Shown in pieces: positions 1-10,900 of a stretch of 64,000 nt of DNA; positions within the stretch are counted from its first letter, which is position 1, and each line of letters begins with the position of its first letter. Location of the stretch: positions 3,905,680 through 3,969,679 of the forward strand of contig OZ037767.1 of the NCBI GenBank assembly GCA_964035545.1, in the 5' to 3' direction. Under the pieces are notes generated by a model. That model was not told the DNA's origin, searched no databases, and worked only from the letters and a program-made list of their open reading frames with translations. This DNA is from Bugula neritina (taxonomy: Eukaryota > Bryozoa > Gymnolaemata > Cheilostomatida > Bugulidae). A program made the position numbers and the translations under genes.

Positions 1-2040
1 TCTCCCTCCACTATTAAGACTTCCCACAATCCTAGCAGACGGTCGTCTGCTAAGCCTTATGTGCAGATCAATGACTCACCTTTACTCCATGAAGAGAAAT
101 CTGGGAATACTGCGACTACAGCCGTAGACCAAAATCTTATATTAAACTCGGACACTCTGCCCGACAACCCGCCAAATACTCAGCAGCCAAACTATGACAT
201 GGGAGCTAAGGTTAGTGAGAGTTTACTCTATGTGTAAATGTATAGTTAAAAGGTGTTGACAGAGTAAAGCAAGCAAGAGAAATTATTTTCTATGATATAG
301 AATGTTTGTGAAAAATGCAAGCTTATATGCTTTATATGCTTAATTTATTATTATTATTATTAAAAATTATTTCTGGGATGTGGATGGTTTTTTAAAAGAT
401 TGCAAGTTTACTTTGACTTTATATGACTGGTAAAAAGAAGCAAGTCAATTTCTAGCAGTTATTGGTATTAGTTTAACAAGCTCTGACTATGCTTAACTTA
501 TTATTCTTTCATCTTAAGAGTTGGGAATTTTTTCATAGTTACAAGTTTTCTTCAGCAGTTTAGACCTTTACCTGAGGCTGGTTTCCAGTTTTAAACATTA
601 TAAGAGGGTAAAGGAATTAGTTGATTAGTATATTATTTTCATGAACATTTTTGCAGGAAATTTGAAAAAACAAGTGAAATCTTAAGTGAAACTTAAGTAA
701 ACTTAAACATCATTTAAATGCCTGTTTAAACAAACCTATATTATTTTCATTATTATTTTACGCTTATTAATTACTTTACATTATACATTCACCTATGGTA
801 TTTTTCTAAGAACTTATTAATCTATAATTCATCATCTTGTGTTTAACAGCACATGACTGAGTTTGCTGTTGAATAAGTAATGAGGCTCATTATTTATTGA
901 TATGTAAATTCTTGCTAGCAACCAAACAAATATTCACCCAATCTGCCCTAATCATTTATACCACATGTCAATATAGTGTTTCAAGCTCCAAGAAATGAAA
1001 ATTGCTCTTTTTGAATATATCTTGTAAAATTGAATATGTAGTTTTGAGACTATATATGTGTAATGGAAAGTGTTAATTCGTTATTATGGTTTAGTTTATG
1101 AGACGCACAGAGCATGCATAAAGCATATATTATTACACATTGCAGCCATTCTAGCAATAGCTTGTCAAAAGCTGATGTTTATTTATAGTAACCTTGGTGT
1201 ATGGTTTTCAGTGATTCCTCAGGACAGTTGATTTTTTTTATTGATGTCCTTGTTACTGCTGGTCACATGTAGCTACTCAAGTTTTACTTGTTTTAGTTTC
1301 CTGTCCGACCCATGACTGCCGTCCAATCAGCACCCACAGAACACACCAATCAGTCCCTCTTGTTGGATGAAGATATTCTACGGAATGCTCTGGGAGACAA
1401 CTCCTTGGTGGCATTTTTTAATGGTGAGAATTTCTTCTGATGAAAGAATTAATGTAAATAGAGCTTAGAATATAAATGCAACATGGTATTTTTATAAGTT
1501 TAAACACTAGTGTTGGGGTAAATGTAAATTGTAATTGGTTGTAATTAATTATATTGCCATGTACATGTAGTTGTAATTGTAATTAATTACATTACTTTTT
1601 AACTGTAATTAATTACATTCACATATAATTGACCCCAATCCTGGACTAAACACTGGTGTTGGGCAGAATCCCACGCTTGTACTTGTTTATAACGCACTCT
1701 TTTCTCAGAAACTGTAATGTCAATACCTTCAATAATAAAATATTATATTGTTTGTTTTAAGTCTTAATTCCTATGAGAATCCTAAAGGTGAAGGTCTTCT
1801 GAGCAGTGTCTCCCACTGCTCATGTACTATGGTGAGAGTGTTTTGACAATATTTCTTTTCACAGTTATGGAAGCGATGAGTCGTAGAAGGCAGATGAAGA
1901 AGTACAAAAGTCGCCCAGTTTCAGCTCCTAATATTACTACCAACGATGATAGCATAGATTCTGATGAAGATATCAGAGGGGGAGATAACTTTGAATATGT
2001 TGACAAGGAGTCTAGTCATGAGGTGCCCTTAGATGTATAG
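1..2040 (+). CDS. 3' end of an unidentified gene (three last coding exons, 5' partial)
   Basis: Three exons join in one frame: 1-210 (donor GTTAGT), 1297-1423 (acceptor TTTTAG, donor GTGAGA) and 1865-2040 (acceptor CACAG, stop TAG). The visible C-terminal part is about 170 residues. It is hydrophilic, rich in Ser, Asn, Pro and acidic residues, with a short amphipathic stretch (LLLDEDILRNALGDN), a basic patch (SRRRQMKKYK) and an acidic tail (DDSIDSDED). There is no membrane segment, so it looks like a cytoplasmic or nuclear tail. Start and upstream exons lie outside the window. I do not recognise the family. Confidence rests on clean splice sites with phases 0 and 1 and on codons that stay open across the joins. 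Confidence 0.7.
1509..1646. mobile_element. Small hAT-like MITE in the last intron of the upstream gene
   Basis: About 138 bp made of repeated GTAATTAATTACA-type motifs. It starts with GTGTTGGGGTAAAT and ends with a diverged inverted copy (ATTGACCCCAAT). It is bracketed by direct 8-bp copies of TAAACACT at 1501-1508 and 1647-1654. An 8-bp duplication and this motif style suggest a non-autonomous hAT element. No transposase is present. Confidence 0.5.
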
Positions 2041-2320
2041 TTATTTATTTGATGATTCGTGTATGTCTGTAGGTCTACACTGATTATTTTAGATGTTATG
2101 CCACTGTTTTCTCTCATTAAATTACTAACTAGAAATTGTTTTACAATCAGAGGCTATCTGAGTGTCCTATAAATTTAAATTTCAGAAGAATAATTTTAAA
2201 TGAATAAACTGAATTTATATATTCTAAATAAAATGCTTTATTTTCCCCACTCTCTTAGCATCTGTTTATTCTTATATTCACTTGTAGTAAGATTCATAGT
2301 TATTTGTTTAATATTTTTAT

Positions 2321-2428
2321 CACCAACTCCCATGTATGACTGCAGATGTTATTTATCACCAACTCCCCTGTATGACTGTAGGTACTGTATATCACCAATT
2401 CCCCTGTATGACTGTAGGTGCTGTTGTC
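2321..2428. repeat. Three-copy 36-bp tandem repeat
   Basis: Copies start at 2321, 2357 and 2393, each opening with CACCAAYTCCCMTGTATGAC. The period is a multiple of three, so both strands show short 12-residue peptide repeats, but no splice or gene context supports translation. Confidence 0.85.
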
Positions 2429-3202
2429 CTTAGAACAGAGAGTCTCCAATTTCCATAAGAAAATGTTGCAGAATAAATCAGATGACAAAGTTAGAGTAGC
2501 AGATATGAAAAGATGTAATATTCAGGTAAACAATATGTCCTACAAACAACCATTACCTATAAACGTAGTGTAGAATAAATACTAGACATGTGCTATGTCT
2601 GTGCACATGTTTGTGTTGTGCGTTTGCTCTTAGCATTTCAGTATCCTAAGTATGAATGTAAGTATTTTACTCTCTCTCTCTCTCTCTCTGGTCACTTCAA
2701 CAAACCTAGGAGTTCCTAATTTAATTGTTTACCACTTTCTAAAATATCTGAAATCTAATACTAAGAATAAAATAGAATAAATACTTGTGTGGATATAAAC
2801 TGACAGATACTGTCCATCAGGCATTAGCATTCATTTCCTGAATGGTTTTCGAGCTCACTTAACAGCATGAAATCCACGAAATACTCTTCAGTGACCTTTA
2901 CACTGTTCAAGGTCATGCGAGGCTCTTTAGAATAATTTAGTTGCCAATAGACACATTATTCAAACATTTGTATGAAATGCGATTCATATCAGTTGTTGTG
3001 TGTGATGGTTACCATCTTGTATCTCTTACAAAGTATTGAATTTCTCACCAGAGGTATGTCATTTCCTGTTAAAACTTGTTGAAACTGTTTACACTTTCTC
3101 TACTAAGCAGTAGGCGGTATATCTTCGATGTTGCTCGTATTCTTCAATTATCACATTGTGAGTCACATCTAATAACCATTACTGAGTAGTAAATGCAAAG
3201 AG

Positions 3203-3239
3203 TGTGTCTATTTTGCATTGCTTATGCAAAATAGACACA
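3203..3239. repeat. Perfect 16-bp inverted repeat (hairpin)
   Basis: TGTGTCTATTTTGCAT at 3203-3218 is followed after 5 nt by its exact complement at 3224-3239. The flanks (CATTACTGAG...) are partly duplicated just downstream, as in a small local duplication. Confidence 0.85.
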
Positions 3240-4964
3240 TTGTACATTACTGAGTTGTCAATGCATTTGCATTGCTAATGCATTGGGTACTTTAAAGTCT
3301 GAAAGATTATGCCAGTCCATACATACATTGTACTCAAGTAAGTGCCTCATCAACTTCTGCATCTCATCCCGTGTCATTGACACACTTTTCTCATTTTATT
3401 ACAGTATTCTCTTCTCTGAAATCTATTCTTGGTACTTTAGAGACTGAGTCCACCCGTGGCAGGGGGAACTGTGTTTGTAAGACTGAGGCCCTGCTCTTCT
3501 AAGCCTTCTGACGGGGACGATCTCTCTGACCACCACAACCATGTTAGAAGATATATCCTTCCTAAACTAAACACTTTTCAACCTAATCAATAGCCATTGC
3601 TTCAAAGCTGAGTCTCTCAGGCAATGTCTGCATATTTTAACGATATTTTACTGTCTCTAGAGGCATATTGTCACTTTTAGTATCGCTATGAATATTGATA
3701 AGTTTAACTGTTTACTGTTACCTAATCAATATTGTGTTTTTACAATAAAATATTCCTTGTTATTATTTTATGATAAATTATCTTAGTACTTGTTTTGTTT
3801 TCGATTAAATAGCAGAATAACAGCAGTTGAAGATTTACCTTCCCATAGCATTTCTTTGATGTACACCAATTTCTTAGTATATTGTGGGAAACATGTGAAT
3901 ACAGTTTTCTAGCCGAAGACTGTAGCTAGTGAAGTCATAAAATTATCAAGTTAGTCATTATGAAAGGGACCTGAACTCATTTATTTGGAAACAGTTAATA
4001 GGCTACTGAATGCAGAATATCTACTTGCTATGTAAACTATGTAGGAACTGTTGATTTTTCTGATAGGTCTGGTTTTAGTGCATGGAGAACGATACGTATG
4101 TAAAATATGCAATCATACTTCAAATGCAAAATATATTAATTAGAGATTGTAAAGCTATGCACACCAGTTATAAAAACAATGTGTTTCAAGTCTAAAATGG
4201 TAAATAAGAAGCTATCTTATAAGGCTGACAATTGAACTATGTACTGTGACAACATAGTTTCTCACAGCAGTTGGAATTATCTCCACTGAGCTGGTAGCTT
4301 AGCTACTGCTTGACTTATATCAACTAAATCAACTTGAAGCATGGAGATGTTGCTTGCCTTTCCAGTAGAATATTGGGTACTGTGCTTTCTTCATCTTTCT
4401 AGTAGACTTGACTTGGTAAACAAATTGATGCATGAAACATCAATTTGCATGCATAACGAAAAGAGTGCAGACTGGCTTCTACCTAATACTTTGATTCCAC
4501 TCTGCATTATTCATGTTGTTGACTGATTTTAAATAATTTATAAACTTGACTAGAAATACAGCTTATTCACTGATAAACCTCTTCCTATGCTGCACTTAAT
4601 TCTACAGATTATTCTGAATCACCAAAACAAAGCAGAAATCTTTATTGATATGGTGCTAAAGGTAACTGCAGTAACCCCAACAATACATTCACAACAGACC
4701 CTGTCAGATTGCCAATCATTATTTAACAATTCTAATGAAAACAATTAAAAATTGTCATGCGGAAGTAGTAGCTGGCAATTTCCAAAATATATGATAATTT
4801 TGATGCAATTTTTGCTATTAATAGCAGCAATGCTCTCAACTCTTGTAATCAATAAGTGGATATAACTTAAACATGAATTCAATTTATTGATTTTCTGGTC
4901 CTAGAGTTATAAATAATGATATAGCAAATAGAAATCTCTCTCTCACATTGTCACTCTGGCAGTC

Positions 4965-7900
4965 ATGGCGTCCACAACCTCATCTGACAAGTATCTTGTC
5001 CAGTTTCATGAGTTTACAGAAGACAGTGACCTGCACGGGATTAAACAGCTGACTCGGGTTCAAAATGGTTGGGTGAGTTTGCGTGGTGTTATATTCTGCT
5101 TTGACCTCTACTTCTTTATCATGAGCCAAATGCTATTTTCCTATTTATATTTTAATAATATTTAGGCAGGTCTCTTTTCATTACTTCTTAAAACTGTTTT
5201 TCCAAGTTCAGTTTCTGGGTCCAGTAGGGTGTTGAGGTAGCAGTTTTAACTAAAATAGAACTGATGTTAGGTAAATCTTCAACACTGCTCCTAAGCTACA
5301 CTTAGGGGCTTCTAAGCTAAGTTGGGAATAAAAGCTTATAGTCTTAAAAAGCTTCAGTTCTTACAGTGGTTGAGGGTTTTCAAAGAGGTAGTTGATACAA
5401 GGGATCAAGGATAAGAGAAGATTTTGAGTTGACTGAGGCTTTGCCTGCTTAAACGTATATTATTTACATTATGTTTTTATTCTAGATTGATATTATCTTA
5501 TTTTACCTGCTGTAGGTATAGCAATAAATCAGCTCCACATTGCTCAACATTGTTAGTGACTTGAGTTAACTTATTCAACAAGAATGCTGCGTCCATTTAC
5601 AAAGTAGAACTGTATTCTTCCAGTAAATAATTATTCAATTTTATAGCAAGTTTATTGATATAAGGTGATTACTTGCTATATGCAAATTAATCCAATTAAC
5701 TTGGAGTTTAACCTGTTACAAGTTGAAGCAGTTTTACTGATTTTAATTATCCTTTTACATCTACAATTGTTCATAGGTTGAATTTTGAAAGCTATGGATA
5801 CTGTAACTGTTAATAGTTTCACACATTTCACTCTGCTTACTTGCAGGGTACTTTGATCTCAAAGTGTAGTCAAATGCAGTATGAAAAAAGTTTAGAAAAA
5901 AAGCCATATGTTTCAGCTGACAAATTTTGCAACTGCTGTGTTATTTAGCTATTTTTAACCTGCTCCTTCAACTAAAATTTATAGACGAATAAAGGAACAT
6001 GAACTTGAATTAGAAATCTCTACTGAATTATTGTGCCCAAATGTCAAAGTTAAGAAATGTAGAAACTGACAAATATTTTTTAATTTTTCAACAATCTAGA
6101 AATGCTGCTCTAGTGTAGTATCCTATAGCTTTTACATAAGTTTTGCATGAATTCTTACACCCTGCCATTGTAAAAACCTTAAACAATTGCCTAGATATTA
6201 TGAAAATGTAATATAGCAACATTCTTCAAATGTTGACATTTCTGACATCCATAACCAAAGTTCACAAGTGAATATTTTTGCTAATTGCTAAGAATTTCTG
6301 CATTTAGTGAGTGACCTGAGAATAAAAGTTTGACTTTTAAAATCTAGTTATTCTTCCGTAGAGTTCTATAACATGTGGCAAATTTAATCATTCTCTAAAC
6401 ACTTATAATTATTTAAATACTTGGTGAAGCACTTAGAAATCGATGTGCTGCCAAGGTATTATAACTATGATGCATATTGCGTCTTTTATTATGTGTGTTA
6501 TGCACATATAACGTTGCTATTATTCAATACTATATGCATGTAAATAAGTTTGAAAAGCAATAGTCTGAAAGCATAAAACTATACAAGACTTGATGTCTAC
6601 TGTCTTACTTTTAAATGTTGAAATAATTTATTTCTCTTCAGAGACCAGGTTGGACTTGACAAGAATTATTTGCCAGAGGTTTTTGCAGAATTCTGTTAGT
6701 CCATGACTTGATACGTTTGATGAGTCTAAAGTTGCAAACTGTGGCATATTTCAATTAGATAACTTCATCTTATAAGAGTGATTGACAGGGTTATTCATGA
6801 ATCTAGATGAACATTTGCTAATAGGGATACTCAACAGTTTACAAGTTGTGTGCTCAATCCTCCTTATTATTAAACTGAGAAATTTTAAAACCTGCAGCTA
6901 AATTTGCGCTAAGCAAAATGCGATAGTATAGCGTTCATTTCTTATATGTTTATAGTTTAGTTCTGAAGAGCTATTTTATATACATATCCATATATCACAA
7001 AAAATATATCCTGGTGTATAAAAGTTTCTTCCCTGAAGAAATTAAATGATTATCTTAACAAGAAATTATGTGTTAGTTTCAACTAAAGATCAGTAACGAA
7101 GCATATTTTGTTAAATTCGACTCACTACTTAATCTGTTTAACTGCACAGGTTAGCAAAACATCATGAAATATTTTATAAATAAATCTAATGCAATTAAGA
7201 AAATTGCTTTTGCTCTATAGAAAGTGAATTTGCCTTTCTTTTTCCAGGTCACCATATTTAACATTAAATTTTAATTAAAATTCAAAAGCTTTTTAAAATA
7301 ATATTGTCACATAATTTAGTGAGTTGTTGAACAGTTGGTGAGGTCATTTATTTCTCATTTTCTAATGCATTTCTTTCAAACACATGCTTTTCAACATTTG
7401 CGTTTCAAGGGCGGTAAATAGATTTAGAACTTAACTTTTCATTAGTTTAAAAGTAGTTTCTGTGTTTGGTTAAGTCAAAGAACTTTTATAATAATGAGAA
7501 ACCAATTAATTGGCTGCATAAAAGCCTCGTTTAGCTCTAGTAAGCCATAAGGATTCTCTATATCCTATAATAACATATTTTAATCAAGAAAAGTTTCTTC
7601 TTTAACTAACCATCTATTTTTAAGCTTGTTAAAATAAATAATAAATCAAATTCTATACAAATTATATTATCTAATAGTTTCTATAGCTATTGACACCTTA
7701 AAATCTTAGTGCATCATTCACGTACATCTAGCATTTAAACTCTAAATGTTTGTGATTATGTTTATGATTTTTTATGTTTGTATCTTTTAATTGACCACAC
7801 AGGTTTGGCATTAAGGAATTTTGAGTGGTATGCTTAATGAAACACAATCTCTGCTGTTTGCTGAATGCCTGAATAAAATCTTATTAATTGGTTTTACTAA

Positions 7901-10900
7901 CATTATTATTAAAATAAACTGTCAGTTTAAATAACTTAACCCGTTACAAATTCTGGTATACTTGAAATGTGGTTTTTCTGGTATGTTCTATTCATGATAT
8001 GCTATTGTGTTACTAGACTCTAGAATAGTCTTTTTTTCTACAATATTAGCAGCATTTACACCATTCTGAGTCACAAGTGGGTAAAGATAGTTGAAGAAGA
8101 ACATTGTTTGTACTATAGAAATCAAAAAGCATTGTTGGCAAATATAAGCTTTGATTGCAAACTCTAATAACTCTAATAAGTGTATCATATCATCTTAGTC
8201 TTTATAATAAATATAGTATACTTTGAAACACAACAACCTTTTCCATTTTCTACTGCTTGTAAACTAATGCAGTGCTTGTATCTATTTGACTAAACTTTTC
8301 TAAATCTTGACAGGGATAGTTCAGTGAGAGCTATAGCCATTTTGTGATGCAATCCATCTTTAAATACTTTTCTACCATTATTCAACATCTAATTTCTTTT
8401 GCATAGAATTTCTCTCATAATTTTATTCAAACATTTACTGGCACACTAAAATTTGGACATATAAAAATACATTCTTTGAAATGTTAAATATATAAAATTA
8501 TATTATTTATTTTAGCTTATGGCGTAGTTTATAAGCACATAATATATCAGGCTGCATGCTTCTGTTACAGTTTAGAAGAGTGGTTTGGGGTGCAATGGTG
8601 TTCAGTTCTCTTGGAGTTCTCATCTATACAACAATCAACCAAATCGTATATTTCTTTAATTATGAACATTCTACCAAATATGACATCAATTTCGTGCACC
8701 AGCTAGGTAGGTAAAGCTGTAAAGCTGTAAAATATCGTAATATTTTTATTCTATTTATTACTTTTGTATATAAACATGTGTAATTTTCCTTGAACTTTTT
8801 AGTCAATAAAAGTTAGAGTATTTTTATGTTTATGGATATATATGCTACTTTGACATTTCCATCATGTAGTTGCCAATTGTACTGTCTAGCTTTGGTAAAA
8901 AAAGATTAACTAGGCGAGGTAAAACTATACATTTCATTTATCAAATAATTTTGTAAAAACAAAATTCTAGTTTCATGAATTCTTATTTTTTTGAAAATAA
9001 TATTTTAATTTGCGAAATAAAAATTTTATTTTATGACAATAAACAAATTTTTCAGTTGAAAGGAACAAAAGTAATTCTCACTGTAGATTTTCCAGCCATT
9101 ACAATATGCAATGCTAACAAGCATAGACGAAGTTCCTTAACCTTTAAGGATATAGTAATTATGGGACCTCATCTTGGCCTCACCGACTATAATATGACCT
9201 TACAACACCCTGAGCTCTATCCTCCTGACTGGTACAATGAGACTTTTCTCCAGACGAACTGGACAGAGATCAAGCCGCTGTACAATGGTTGGTAACTTGT
9301 GTCTTTGTGTATGTGAGTGTCGCTATGGAGTTATCTTCTCAATCACAGTACTTCTTCCGTATCTCACTAAGCTGCAGCTTCTAAAACTTTGGTTTGTAGC
9401 GTAGTAGAATACCATTTTTAACTCCCGGATCTATAAAATTCGGCCATTTTATTCCCATACACACATAAAAAACTACAAAACAGGATCCAAGTCCTTCTCT
9501 TGACCTATTGAATTTCGTGAGAAATAGAACTCTGAGATATAGATGAAGTTCCTAAGCTTGCAACATTATGCAGTGTGGGTCTGTAGCAATTATGTCTATA
9601 GCATTTCTAGCCCGTGGCAGAGGATAACTGCTGTAAAACACCAATTTTGAATAGACATCTGGTTTTATAGAGGATGATTTTGACATGACCGAGTTCTTCA
9701 ATAGAACTGGCCACCAGTACAAGGACCTGGTACAGCACTGCAGCTGGAAGGGACACAAATGTGACAGGAGCTCGTGGAGTGTGGACTACACTCACTACGG
9801 CAAGTGCTACACCTTCAACAAGAACGGGGACCACCTCCTTATAAAGGCTGGAGCAGGTGCGTTCAACTTCAACTTCCTAAATACCTATCTCATGGTATGA
9901 TAGAATTATAATATAGAAGAAATGGCCACAAACCTTCAAATATTTTTTGTTTTATTCAACAAAAATGAAGCAGTGCTGTTACTTATAACTATTGCATATT
10001 TCAAACTTTCTAATTTCTGTTTACTTGCTTATAGGTTATTGTAATCCCTAACAAGTTATATTGTCACCTGATTAATTTTATAATATGCAGTACATATATA
10101 TATATTTATAATAATTAAAACTCTGCTTAAATGTATAATAATAATGCCATTCAAAGGAGTAAATAAAATTATAGTGATCTATACATATGCTAGCACGTAA
10201 GACATGCGGACAAATAGATGAATATACACAGTATTATATTGTATCTTCAAGGTAATGGGCTGCATCTTGTGCTGTTTGACGAGGAACACGAATATCTAGA
10301 AACACTGGAATCTGATGACCTTGGGGTCAAGTTCTTGCCACACGCTTACATTGAACCTCCTTTTCTAAAAGAGCTAGGGTTTGGCTTAGCGCCAGGTTTT
10401 CACTACTTGATTGCATTGAAGGAGAAATCTGTAAGTTTGTATTATAATGAAGTTTGATATATTTCAAGGCTGTAAATACCAGCTGCGTTTACAAAAATCT
10501 TGTTGTGTATAAATTTTGCAAAGCTACTTTAAATAGAGCTATAATTAATGCTAATAGTTTTTATTTGAATGACCCTATAATTTGACCTATAAGAAAACAG
10601 ACATAATTGTATTAGTGCTCAAACAAAAATACTGTAGTATTTCAACTGTTGTTTTTATTGCATTACTTTGAAGAGTTCATAGGTCAAAGGCCACAAGTCA
10701 TATACAAAACATTTGGAATAATACTTTAAGGATCTTTTGAGTTTAGCTAGACACTGCAAAGTTTGAACTCAAATTTTACTTCTAATTTAATTTTAGTCTA
10801 ATTTTTACATTTACAATATTTTACCCTCAATCAATTTTAAAAACAATCTAATTGTCACTTGCATATGGTTAAACTTAGCAGAGTTTAGTAGCATTCTACA

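Larger units (their letters stand above)
2041..4964. other. Intergenic region between the upstream gene and the DEG/ENaC gene
   Basis: No coding exon could be placed here. It holds a 36-bp tandem repeat (2321-2428), a short (CT)n tract near 2669-2690 and a 16-bp-stem hairpin (3203-3239). A patch at about 3440-3545 is richer in G and C than its surroundings; it has a possible acceptor (TTTAG at 3437-3441) and a GTAAGA donor at 3476. It could be a non-coding or alternative exon, but I cannot place it in a frame. The final stretch must carry the promoter and 5' UTR of the channel gene; no TATA element stands out. Confidence 0.6.

Noticed and set aside
2200-2488. Short frames with 12-residue repeats on both strands
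   Set aside because: They are produced by a 36-bp tandem repeat; no splice sites or family signal support a gene.
8975-9055. Use of the ATG at 8975 as a coding start of the channel
   Set aside because: The residues before FPAITICN in this frame are AT-rich and intron-like, and the first membrane span lies in an upstream exon. An extended exon from 8971 is left open only as an alternative.
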